Source: Sporomusaceae bacterium | Lineage (GTDB): Bacteria; Bacillota_C; Negativicutes; Sporomusales_B; UBA7701 | NCBI GenBank assembly: GCA_022839045.1 | Contig: JALHDI010000017.1 | Span: forward strand, 1-42,785 | DNA length: 42,785 nucleotides | Direction of reading: 5' to 3' | In this document: positions 24,230-31,063 of the stretch, piece after piece | Layout: the number at the start of each line of letters is the position of its first letter | Numbering within the stretch: position 1 is the first letter of the stretch | The notes under the pieces: model-generated | The model's input: the letters and a program-made list of their open reading frames with translations, nothing else | What the model was told of the DNA's origin: nothing | Database searches by the model: none | Made by a program: the position numbers and the translations under genes

Positions 24230-24777
24230 GCGCCGCCAAGATCGTCGCCGTCGGCGACTCCCTGACCTATGGCTATCCCTATCCCCCCGACTACTCCTGG
24301 GTGCGGATCGCCGGCGACCGCCTCGGGATGCGGATAGTCAACAAAGGCGTGTGCGGCGAGACGACCGGGGACATGCTTCGGCGGTTCGCCGTCGACGTCG
24401 CCGCCCTCGGACCGGACTACGTCATCATCAGCGGCGGCTCCAACGACGCCTTCCTGGGCCTGACGGCGGCCGAAGTCGCCGGCAATGTCGCCGCCATGGC
24501 GGATGCGGCCCGTTCGGGCGGCATAAAAGCGATCATCGGCCTGCCGTCGCCGGTCGACTACCCGGAAGAAAGCCTGCTGGCCGAATACCGCCGCCGCCTG
24601 CGCAGCTTCGCGGCCGAGAACGCCCTGCCGGTGCTCGACTTCCACGCCGCCCTCGTCGATCCGGCCGGCGGCCTGCGGCGCGGCCTGCACACCGACGGCG
24701 TCCACCCCAACGAGGACGGCTACGGGCTCATGGCCGCCGCCGCCGTCGCCGCCCTGGAGGAAATCCTGTCGTCCTGA
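24226..24777 (+). CDS. SGNH/GDSL-family hydrolase (lipase/esterase type)
   Basis: A 183-residue SGNH hydrolase. Block I is AVGDSLT near 8-14 with the nucleophile Ser, the Gly block is KGVCGETT near 38-45, the Asn block is GGSNDAF near 67-73 and the catalytic Asp-His is DGVHPNEDG near 160-168. These small enzymes act as esterases, thioesterases (TesA-like) or carbohydrate deacetylases. No signal peptide, so it is cytosolic. Coupled to the zinc-ribbon gene by ATGA overlap. Terminator follows. Confidence 0.88.
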   Translation: MSAAKIVAVGDSLTYGYPYPPDYSWVRIAGDRLGMRIVNKGVCGETTGDMLRRFAVDVAALGPDYVIISGGSNDAFLGLTAAEVAGNVAAMADAARSGGIKAIIGLPSPVDYPEESLLAEYRRRLRSFAAENALPVLDFHAALVDPAGGLRRGLHTDGVHPNEDGYGLMAAAAVAALEEILSS

Positions 24778-24783
24778 CGCCGA

Positions 24784-24805
24784 AAACCCGGGCCCGCCCG
24801 GGTTT
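24784..24805 (+). terminator. terminator of the zinc-ribbon/SGNH pair
   Basis: AAACCCGGGC/GCCCGGGTTT, almost no loop beyond CC, followed by AAATATTT rather than a pure T-run. Confidence 0.6.
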
Positions 24806-24925
24806 AAATATTTACAAAATAGTTATTTTGTAGAAAATTATTTCGTGTCGGCAGGTAATTTACAGAATTTGGCGAATAGAGCATGTGCGAATTGTAAAAT
24901 TATGGGGAAAGTGTAGTGTTGGTGT

Positions 24926-25852
24926 ATGAAAGGTCAGATCACGTACTGTGAGGATCGTCACAGTACACAGGCGGCTGCCCTGCGGGAGAGCGAGGAACGG
25001 TTCCGGCTGGTGTTCGAAAACGCCCCCATCGGCATGGTCATCTCCGACCTGAAAGGCCGCTTCATGCGGGTAAATAAGGCGATGGCCGATATCCTCGGCT
25101 ATTCTGTCGACCAACTGGCCGCGATGGATTTCGCCAGCATCACCCATCCCGAAGACCTCACCAAAGATATGTTCATGGTGGGCGAACTGCTACACGGCAA
25201 AAAACCGCGCTTCGTCATGGAAAAGCGGTACCTGCGCAGGGACGGGGAGATAATCAACGTCACCCTCCATGTCTCCCTTGTGCGCGACGCCCGGCGGCGG
25301 CCGCGGTACTTCATCGCCCAGATCGTCGACATAACCGAGCGCAAACGGTACGAGCAGACGATAAAACACCTCGCCTACCACGACCCGCTCACCGGCCTAC
25401 CCAACAGGGTGATGCTGCGGGACAAGCTCGCCGTCGCCCTCGCCCAGGCGCGGAGCAACAAAGACATGCTGGCTGTGATCTTCCTCGATCTCGACCGCTT
25501 TAAAATCATCAACGACACCCTCGGCCACTACATCGGCGACCAGGCCCTCCGGCTTATCGCCGAACGTTTGCTGGGCGCGGTGCGCGGCAGCGACATCGTC
25601 GCCCGCCTTGGCGGCGACGAATTCACCGTCCTTCTGCCCGGCATCGGCGATGAGCGCGATATTTTCACCGTCCTGCACAAACTGATGGAAGCCCTCCAGC
25701 AGCCGATGCGGCTTGAAGACCGGGAGTTCTCCGTCAGCGCCAGCGTCGGCTTCGCTCTTTTCCCCCGCGACGGGCAAGACAGCGAAGAACTGCTGCAGGT
25801 GGCGGATAAGGCGATGTATGCGGCCAAGCAGCGCAAAGGGATTGAATCTTGA
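24926..25852 (+). CDS. PAS-GGDEF diguanylate cyclase
   Basis: A 308-residue soluble signalling protein. One PAS domain spans about 20-138 (SEERFRLVFENAPIGMVI... ending IAQIVDITERK), then a GGDEF domain about 145-305 (HDPLTGLPNR, active-site GGDEF at 229-233). An intact inhibition-site RxxD (Arg220-Asp223) lies five residues upstream of GGDEF. It should make c-di-GMP from two GTP and be feedback inhibited. No clear ribosome site precedes ATG 24926; an in-frame stop lies 12 nt upstream, so the start is at or after this point. A CRP-type palindrome lies inside the first codons. No EAL domain. PAS ligand unknown. Confidence 0.88.
   Translation: MKGQITYCEDRHSTQAAALRESEERFRLVFENAPIGMVISDLKGRFMRVNKAMADILGYSVDQLAAMDFASITHPEDLTKDMFMVGELLHGKKPRFVMEKRYLRRDGEIINVTLHVSLVRDARRRPRYFIAQIVDITERKRYEQTIKHLAYHDPLTGLPNRVMLRDKLAVALAQARSNKDMLAVIFLDLDRFKIINDTLGHYIGDQALRLIAERLLGAVRGSDIVARLGGDEFTVLLPGIGDERDIFTVLHKLMEALQQPMRLEDREFSVSASVGFALFPRDGQDSEELLQVADKAMYAAKQRKGIES
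24943..24966. promoter_or_regulatory. CRP-type palindrome inside the 5' end of the diguanylate cyclase gene
   Basis: GTACTGTGA-GGATCG-TCACAGTAC, 9-bp perfect arms containing the exact CRP core TGTGA-N6-TCACA. It covers codons 6-14 of the cyclase as annotated. Confidence 0.55.
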
Positions 25853-25858
25853 TACATG

Positions 25859-26038
25859 GGGGCCGTTGATAGCACCCCATCTGCGTTGTTGGCGTTGCGG
25901 GCACTTGCCAGCGTACGTTCCGAGTACGCGGCCGAGCGCTTGCGCCATCCCTGGCGCGCTCGGCACTAGGCCCATCCGGGGCCGCCGTCGCTGCGTGTCC
26001 TCACGCCGCCTAGCATCTGGGGCACTCTGAACGGCCCC
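25859..26038. repeat. dispersed imperfect palindromic repeat, copy 2
   Basis: GGGGCCGTT at the left end and AACGGCCCC at the right are inverted. Inside are CCCATCTGC and GCATCTGGG and the centre GCGTACGTTCCGAGTACGC. Additional inverted segments (CCGAGCGC and GCGCTCGG) make this copy longer than copy 3. It starts 7 nt after the cyclase stop. Confidence 0.75.
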
Positions 26039-26089
26039 GGAATTAGCGAAGGAAAGAACGCTCCGGCATACGCGAATAACGAAAATAAA

Positions 26090-26116
26090 AAGGGCGCTGC
26101 TTGTGCAGTGCCCCTT
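26090..26116 (-). terminator. terminator just past the 24-residue ORF
   Basis: GGGCGCTGC/GCAGTGCCC with loop TTGT and one G-U, TTTTTATTTT tail on the minus strand. It begins 11 nt after the stop of the short ORF. Confidence 0.75.
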
Positions 26117-26126
26117 CCTGGGCCTT

Positions 26127-26201
26127 TTACCGTCCTGCCCGGGACCATCTATGGCAGCCTTCCTTACAATGGGTAACCGGACGGAGCATCATCCAGACCA
26201 T
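26127..26201 (-). CDS. 24-residue candidate small protein or leader peptide
   Basis: A 25-codon frame (begins MVWMMLRPVTHCKEGCHRW, ends AGR, stop TAA). Its ATG has a perfect AAAAGGAGGT ribosome site 8 nt upstream. A TATAAT-like -10 (26233-26228, minus) lies just before the ribosome site, without a good -35. A strong terminator follows 11 nt after the stop, so this looks like a complete minimal unit. It contains HCxxxCH, which could bind a metal. No homologue is known to me. In the rest of 26039-26400 I see this unit and a hairpin at 26352 only. Confidence 0.42.
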   Translation of the reverse strand: MVWMMLRPVTHCKEGCHRWSRAGR

Positions 26202-26351
26202 CGACGCAACCTCCTTTTCGCTAACCTATTATATATTATTTGCGAATCCTCCCAGGAATTCCTCCGGGCGGAAAGCAGAATGCTGCGAATTTTATTCGGG
26301 ACCTTGACATAATATTCCTGGTTCCAATCGAAAATATACTATGACAAAGAA

Positions 26352-26383
26352 GTCGCTTCCCCGATAGGGAAGCGACGATTTTT
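26352..26383 (+). terminator. terminator-like hairpin before the chemoreceptor remnant
   Basis: GTCGCTTCCC-CGATA-GGGAAGCGAC, 10-bp perfect stem, followed by GATTTTTCTC. It stands 18 nt before the start codon at 26401 and could be a leader attenuator or the end of an unseen short RNA. Confidence 0.65.
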
Positions 26384-26400
26384 CTCGAGGGGTAGATGCT

Positions 26401-26592
26401 ATGCTGGGATTTAAACGCGACCGGGAACTGGAAAGAATGCTGGCGAGGACCGCGGAATATGCCGCCGGCAATATCGCCGGCCGCCTCGACCCGGAGGAGT
26501 ACTCCGGCAATATGGCCGTACTGGCGGGGCACATCGCCGCCCTGGTAGACCGTCTGTGCACCACCGGCCGGGGGATGCGGGTTCAGGTCCTG
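26401..26592 (+). pseudogene. 5' remnant of a chemoreceptor-like gene
   Basis: GAGGGG ribosome site and ATG give MLGFKRDRELERMLARTAEY, AAGNIAGRLDPEEYSG and NMAVLAGHIAALVDRL. This resembles the N-terminal HAMP-like stretch of soluble or PAS-linked chemoreceptors of Negativicutes. The similarity ends near 26560; the open frame then runs antisense through the convergent cupin gene to a stop at 26817, which is not real coding. I read this as a gene start whose remaining length was lost by deletion. A genuinely short protein of about 138 residues is less likely. Confidence 0.5.
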
Positions 26593-26931
26593 CTACTGCT
26601 TGACCAAGATCAGCAGCATCTTGAAATCTTCCGTGGCCTCCAGCCCGTGAGGGATATCGGCCGGCATGACAACCGTCTGCCCGGCGCCGGCGGCGAGCTT
26701 CTCCCCGCCGATAGTGATCTCCGCCTGGCCGTCGATGATGTACACCATCGCGTCTCCCGGCGCCGAATGGGTGCTGACCCCCTCGCCCTTCGCGAACGCG
26801 AACAGCGTCATGCTTAAAGCCTCGTTCTGGACCAGCGTCAGGCTGACCACCCGCCCCGGCTGGTAATCCACCAGCTCCGCGAGCTCGAGTGCCTTGCCGA
26901 AATCGATATTCTTGATAAACTTTCTGCTCAT
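26593..26931 (-). CDS. small single-domain cupin protein
   Basis: A 112-residue cupin. Motif 1 is weak but visible as GEGVSTHSAPGDAMVYIIDG near 49-68, motif 2 as MPADIPHGLEA near 88-98. With one His in motif 1 and another in motif 2, a metal site is plausible but incomplete. Small cupins of this type are often annotated as ethanolamine- or redox-linked sensors or isomerases; none can be chosen here. ATG at 26931 has CAGGAGG 8 nt upstream. The ATG at 26937 is too near the ribosome site. Its promoter carries a CRP-type site at the activating position. Confidence 0.85.
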   Translation of the reverse strand: MSRKFIKNIDFGKALELAELVDYQPGRVVSLTLVQNEALSMTLFAFAKGEGVSTHSAPGDAMVYIIDGQAEITIGGEKLAAGAGQTVVMPADIPHGLEATEDFKMLLILVKQ

Positions 26932-26967
26932 TGTCATGGCCTCCTGGTAAAATATTCTCCTGCCATC

Positions 26968-26973
26968 ATTATA
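26968..26973 (-). promoter_or_regulatory. cupin gene -10 box
   Basis: TATAAT on the minus strand, about 37 nt before the cupin start codon. There is no good -35; the CRP-type site occupies the activating position instead. Confidence 0.65.
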
Positions 26974-26995
26974 AAACCGCCAACGCAGCCCGCGC

Positions 26996-27011
26996 TGTGA
27001 CGGAAATCACA
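26996..27011 (-). promoter_or_regulatory. CRP/FNR-family activator site for the cupin promoter
   Basis: TGTGA-N6-TCACA, a perfect CRP core. Its centre falls at about -42 relative to the expected start for the TATAAT at 26968-26973, the classical class II activator spacing. Confidence 0.7.
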
Positions 27012-27225
27012 CGCTCCCTCCGCCGTCCGGGGCAGGAGATGGGCTTCTTTCCTGCTGTTCCTACCGACCTTCGTCCGTCTGCTTTAGGCTAGTGTAACCT
27101 GCGTTCCCGGCAGGCATATCAGGAAAATAGTGGCATCCGCGGAGGGGTGACTAATCAGTCAGACGGTGTTATAATGAGACATAACATTTATCAAATAATG
27201 ATATATGGGAAAGGATGGGCTGTAG

Positions 27226-27696
27226 ATGAAGAAAAGCATGCTGAAAATGACGGCGGTATTCACCTTGCTGATAGTGGTACTGCTCGCGGCCGGCTGCGGC
27301 GGCGGGAGCGGAGCCAAGCGCATCACCGGGCTGTCCGCCGACGGGGTAGTCAAAACCTTTTTCGAAGCCGCCAAGAGCGACCGCCTGAACGACGCCGCGC
27401 TCTACATCTCCCCGAGCACGGCCAACGATCCGCGGGTGGTAATCAAATACCTCACCGGCAAATCCGGGCTGGAGGACCTCAAGAACGCCAACCTCCTGTC
27501 GCTCAGGAAAGCGGCCGAACAAGGCGATTACGCCGTAGTCGTCGCCACCCTGCAAACCGAGCAGAACTCCTTCAACGTCGTCATCCGGCCGGTCGGCCTG
27601 GAGAAGATCAACGGCGAGTGGTACATCGTCGACTTCGATAAAATCTACCAGGACGCCAAATACAAAATCCTGCAGCAGTTGATCAGCAAAATTTAA
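27226..27696 (+). CDS. lipoprotein with NTF2/DUF4878-like domain
   Basis: A 156-residue protein. Signal peptide residues 1-24 end in the lipobox LLAAGC, giving a lipidated Cys24 on the outside. The mature part, with ADGVVKTFFEAAKSDRLNDA near 38-57 and KINGEWYIVDFDK near 129-141, resembles the small NTF2-like fold of DUF4878 lipoproteins. Its role is unknown. A TATAAT lies at 27169-27174 with a weak TGACTA-like -35, and GGAAAGG precedes the start. A strong bidirectional terminator follows. Confidence 0.82.
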   Translation: MKKSMLKMTAVFTLLIVVLLAAGCGGGSGAKRITGLSADGVVKTFFEAAKSDRLNDAALYISPSTANDPRVVIKYLTGKSGLEDLKNANLLSLRKAAEQGDYAVVVATLQTEQNSFNVVIRPVGLEKINGEWYIVDFDKIYQDAKYKILQQLISKI

Positions 27697-27708
27697 CCGG
27701 CAGCTACC

Positions 27709-27747
27709 AAAAAGAACACCCGCCTAACTCAGGCGGGTGTTCTTTTT
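27709..27747. terminator. bidirectional terminator between lipoprotein and GNAT genes
   Basis: AAAAAGAACACCCGCCT/AGGCGGGTGTTCTTTTT with loop AACTC, 17-bp perfect stem, T-runs on both strands. Confidence 0.95.
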
Positions 27748-27767
27748 GCTGCCTTCCCCCGACCGGG

Positions 27768-28190
27768 CTAATCCGTAAAACCCTTCTCCTGCATGGCCTC
27801 CGCGCGGACGAACCTGGCCATTCCGGTCAACAACTTCGCATAACCCATCGCCCGGTAAAAGTTCTCCACCCCCGGCATGGCGAAAAAAATCGTGTCCATA
27901 CCCGGCAATCCCTCCTGGATCGTCTTCACGATCAGCGTCCCGAGCTTTTTCCCCCGGTATTCCGGGCGCACGGCGACATCGTAGATCGCCGCCTCATAAG
28001 CCCCGTCCGAGATTGCCCGCCCGAAGCCGACCAGCAGGTCGTCCTCGAAGACAAACACCACCCGGTAGCTGTTCTCGAACGCCCGCCGCACCTGTTCCAG
28101 GGGATGCGAAGCCATCCGGGCGCTGGCCAGTATCCCGTAAACCGCGTTCCAGTCGATTCCCTGGCAGGATTCCTGAACCCGATACACCAT
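27768..28190 (-). CDS. GNAT-family N-acetyltransferase
   Basis: A 140-residue acetyl-CoA-dependent transferase. Motif A with the CoA pyrophosphate loop is VRPEYRGKKLGTLIVKTI near 82-99 (R-x-x-G-x-G/A-like, RGKKLG). Motif B is FYRAMGYAKL near 118-127. Substrate unknown. The longer start at 28214 has a poor ribosome site. ATG at 28190 has GGGAG 8 nt upstream and is preferred. Confidence 0.85.
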   Translation of the reverse strand: MVYRVQESCQGIDWNAVYGILASARMASHPLEQVRRAFENSYRVVFVFEDDLLVGFGRAISDGAYEAAIYDVAVRPEYRGKKLGTLIVKTIQEGLPGMDTIFFAMPGVENFYRAMGYAKLLTGMARFVRAEAMQEKGFTD

Positions 28191-28337
28191 ACGACACACT
28201 CCCAACCGCTTCATTCTTTACCAATTATTTTACCACCCGATCCCCATAATCCCAATAGGCGGACCGTCCCCATTTCCTTGTCGCCGGCGGAGGGCCTGGC
28301 GCATATAATACTACATAACAAGAAGGGAGGTAGGAAT

Positions 28338-28763
28338 ATGCCCGAAAACGAAGCACTCCGCCGCCCCCCCGGCGAAGACCGCGAAGATCGCCATATGGTC
28401 CATGTCCATGTTTTCGATACATTGACGCTGGTCGCCGACGACCACCAGCACATCGTCCAGGGCGTTACCGGGCCAGCCAGGTGCGCAGGCACATCCCACA
28501 TCCACCGCATGCGGGTGAGGACATCGTTCTACGACGGTCACTGGCACTGGTTCGACGTAATGACCGGACCGGCCGTCGAAACGATGGACGGCGGCCATGT
28601 GCATCCTTACGAAGGCGAGACGAGCTACGACGACGGCCATACCCACGACGTCGCCGACACCACCGCCCAGGCCCCCAGCCTACTGGAAGACGAGGAAGAA
28701 CTCGACGAGATCCCCGTCATGGTGACGAACACCAAAAACAAATCCAAAGGCAGCAAACGCTGA
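28338..28763 (+). CDS. YmaF-like His-rich protein
   Basis: A 141-residue protein with repeated HxH motifs: MVHVHVF, DHQHIV, SHIHRM, DGHWHWF, GHVHPYEG and DGHTHDV. The intervening TGPA and GETSYDD match the YmaF family. The His pairs suggest binding of a transition metal, but no biochemical role is established. The C-terminus is acidic and then Lys-rich. ATG at 28338 follows GGGAGG by 7 nt; TATAAT lies at about 28306. No signal peptide. Confidence 0.85.
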   Translation: MPENEALRRPPGEDREDRHMVHVHVFDTLTLVADDHQHIVQGVTGPARCAGTSHIHRMRVRTSFYDGHWHWFDVMTGPAVETMDGGHVHPYEGETSYDDGHTHDVADTTAQAPSLLEDEEELDEIPVMVTNTKNKSKGSKR

Positions 28764-28836
28764 CCCAAACGCCAGGCGGCCGGGGTGGCAAAATAAGCAG
28801 CCGCCGCATATCATAACCCGTAATCACGGGGCAAGA

Positions 28837-28870
28837 CGCCTACCGGGCCGTTCGCCGGCGCCGGTAGGCG
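28837..28870 (+). other. GC-rich leader hairpin before asnB
   Basis: CGCCTACCGG/CCGGTAGGCG, 10-bp perfect arms with a 14-nt loop, then GTTCGTTTCC. It lies between YmaF and asnB, and could terminate the first or attenuate the second. The T-tail is weak. Confidence 0.55.
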
Positions 28871-28906
28871 CCGTTCGTTTCCCCGGCCGATAAGGAGAGG
28901 GTAAAG

Positions 28907-30751
28907 ATGTGCGGTATCACCGGATGGGTCGACTGGGACAGGGACCTAACCCACGAAGGGGCCGTCCTGGCCGCCATGACCGACACCCTGGCCCGGCGCG
29001 GGCCGGACGCCCAGGGCTTCTACACGTCGCGGCACGCCGCCCTGGGCCACCGGCGCCTCAGCGTCGTCGACCCGGCGGGCGGCAAGCAGCCCATGCTCCG
29101 CCGCCGCGGCGAGCAAGAATACATCATAACCTACAACGGCGAACTATACAACACCGCCGACCTGCGCTGGGACCTCATGGCCCGCGGCCATGACTTCACC
29201 ACTTCCTCGGACACCGAGGTGCTTCTCAAGGCCTACATCGAATGGGGGACCGGCTGCACCGAGCGGCTGAACGGCATCTTCGCCTTCGGCATCTGGGACG
29301 TCGCCCGCCAGCGCCTCTTCCTGGCCCGCGACCGCCTGGGCGTCAAACCGCTCTTTTACGCCCGCCGCCAGAGCGGCTTAGTATTCGCCTCCGAGCTGAA
29401 GGCCATGCTCGCCCACCCCGACATCGAACCGGAAATCGACCGCGAGGGCCTGGCGGAAATCCTCATGCTCGGGCCGGCGCGCACCCCCGGCCACGGCGTC
29501 TTCCGGGGGATAACCGAGCTCGAGCCCGGCTGCGCGGCCGTGTTCGAGCGGCGGGGAATGGCGAAAACGCGCTACTGGTCGCTCGTCAGCCAGCCGCACG
29601 AGCAGGACTTCCCCACCACCGTCGTCATGGTGCGGGCGCTGTTCCAGGATGCCGTCAAACGTCAACTCATATCCGACGTCCCCCTGTGCACCCTGCTGTC
29701 CGGCGGCCTCGACTCCAGCGCCATCACCGCCGTCGCCGCCGCGGCCTACCGGGAGGAAGGCCGCAGCCTCGACACCTTCTCGGTCGAATACGTCGACAAC
29801 GACCGCTTCTTCGCCGCGCATTCCTTCCAGCCCAACCGCGACGCGCCCTGGGTGCAGCGGGTCGCCGAGCACTTCGCCACCCGCCACCGCGAAATCCTCC
29901 TCGACACCCCCGAGCTTGCCGACGCCCTCCGCGAGGCCGCACGGGCTCGCGACCTCCCCGGGATGGCCGACATCGACACCTCCCTGTACCTATTCAGCCG
30001 CGAGATCAAAAAGGAGGCGACCGTCGGGCTGTCAGGCGAATGCGCCGACGAAGTATTCGGCGGCTACCCCTGGTTCTACCGCCCGGAGATGCTCGCCGCC
30101 GGCACCTTCCCCTGGTCCCCCCGGCCCGAACAGCGCCTCGAACTGCTCGCCCCCGCGCTCAGGGCCGACACCTTCCTCAGCGAATACCCCCGCCAGCGTT
30201 ACGGCGAGGCGCTCGCCGCGGTACCGCGGCTGGCCGGCGAAGCCGGGGAAGACGACCGCATGCGGGAGATATTCCACCTCAGCCTGTTCCGGTGGATGCC
30301 CACCCTCCTCGATCGCAAAGACCGTATGAGCATGGCCTTCGGGCTCGAACTCCGGGTGCCCTTCTGCGATCACCGGCTGGTGGAATACGTCTGGAACATC
30401 CCCTGGGCGATGAAGAACTACCAGAACCGCGAGAAAGGGCTGCTCCGCCACGCCCTGGCCGGGCTGCTGCCCGACGACGTATTGTGGCGCCGCAAGAGCC
30501 CCTACCCGAAAACTCACAACCCATCGTTCGCCGCCGCCGTCAGAGACCGGCTGCTCGCCGTCCTCGCCGACCCGGCCTCGCCCCTGCTGCCGCTCGTCGA
30601 CCTCGCCAGGGTCCGCGACTTCGCCGCCTCGACGGACGCCGGCTCCCCCTACCCGTGGTTCGGCCAGCTCATGGGCGGGCCCCAGCTCATGGCCTACCTC
30701 GTCCAGATCGACGCCTGGCTGCGCGACAACAACATCCGTATCGTTCTCTGA
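28907..30751 (+). CDS. asnB: asparagine synthase, glutamine-hydrolysing
   Basis: A 614-residue two-domain enzyme. It makes asparagine from aspartate, ATP and glutamine. The N-terminal glutaminase starts MCGITGW, with the nucleophile Cys2, and shows RRGPDAQG and YNGELYN. The synthetase domain has the ATP-loop SGGLDSSAI near 263-271, GLSGECADEVFGGYPWF near 371-387 and DRKDRMSMAFGLELRVPF near 465-482. Motifs and length are normal. GGAGAGGG precedes the ATG. It is not cotranscribed with the D-glutamate cyclase pair, which has its own promoter. Confidence 0.93.
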   Translation: MCGITGWVDWDRDLTHEGAVLAAMTDTLARRGPDAQGFYTSRHAALGHRRLSVVDPAGGKQPMLRRRGEQEYIITYNGELYNTADLRWDLMARGHDFTTSSDTEVLLKAYIEWGTGCTERLNGIFAFGIWDVARQRLFLARDRLGVKPLFYARRQSGLVFASELKAMLAHPDIEPEIDREGLAEILMLGPARTPGHGVFRGITELEPGCAAVFERRGMAKTRYWSLVSQPHEQDFPTTVVMVRALFQDAVKRQLISDVPLCTLLSGGLDSSAITAVAAAAYREEGRSLDTFSVEYVDNDRFFAAHSFQPNRDAPWVQRVAEHFATRHREILLDTPELADALREAARARDLPGMADIDTSLYLFSREIKKEATVGLSGECADEVFGGYPWFYRPEMLAAGTFPWSPRPEQRLELLAPALRADTFLSEYPRQRYGEALAAVPRLAGEAGEDDRMREIFHLSLFRWMPTLLDRKDRMSMAFGLELRVPFCDHRLVEYVWNIPWAMKNYQNREKGLLRHALAGLLPDDVLWRRKSPYPKTHNPSFAAAVRDRLLAVLADPASPLLPLVDLARVRDFAASTDAGSPYPWFGQLMGGPQLMAYLVQIDAWLRDNNIRIVL

Positions 30752-30790
30752 CGACACGCCCACCCGGGCTGCCGGCGGGCGGCCCGGGCG

Positions 30791-30820
30791 TTGACAGGTC
30801 CGACGCCTGGCTGGTATCAT
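30791..30820 (+). promoter_or_regulatory. promoter of the structured leader / DUF4392-DUF1445 unit
   Basis: TTGACA (30791-30796), 18-nt spacer, TATCAT (30815-30820). Confidence 0.75.
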
Positions 30821-30826
30821 AAACAC

Positions 30827-30962
30827 ATAAACACACCGCCGTATCCTGACAGCATATGACCTGCCCCGCCGCCTCCCCGGGCTTCGCCAGGTCGGGGATG
30901 CGGCGGGCCGCAGCCCGGTTCTCGCAGGCTCCCGCGGCATGGCTGAGGCCAAGCCTTTTTTT
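30827..30962 (+). ncRNA. candidate structured leader RNA or small RNA, unassigned class
   Basis: The segment from the expected transcription start to a T-run folds into hairpins in series. Hairpin 1 (30865-30907) has arms CCCGCCGC/GCGGCGGG and an inner TCCCCG/CGGGGA. Hairpin 2 (30907-30938) has GCCGC/GCGGC and AGCC/GGCT. A terminator-like element follows (GGCT...AGCC then TTTTTTT, 30941-30962). About 100 nt separate it from the DUF4392 start. I checked the blocks of SAM, purine, TPP, T-box, glycine, fluoride, guanidine and c-di-GMP leaders and found none. Confidence 0.45.
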
Positions 30963-31063
30963 GTGAAAAGATTAGGTTGCGCGGAGCACGAAATTCCCCG
31001 GGAAATGTCGTTCGGCCGCAAACACGGACGAGCCTTGCCGCAGGAAAGGAAAAGGGGAAAGAT

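Noticed and set aside
26593..26817. Plus-strand extension of the 26401 frame
   Set aside because: It is antisense to the cupin gene and has Arg/Leu-rich shadow composition. Only the first part is kept as a remnant.
28764..28906. T-box leader before asnB
   Set aside because: No GGTGG-type T-box sequence or Asn specifier stem-loop is present; only simple hairpins are seen.
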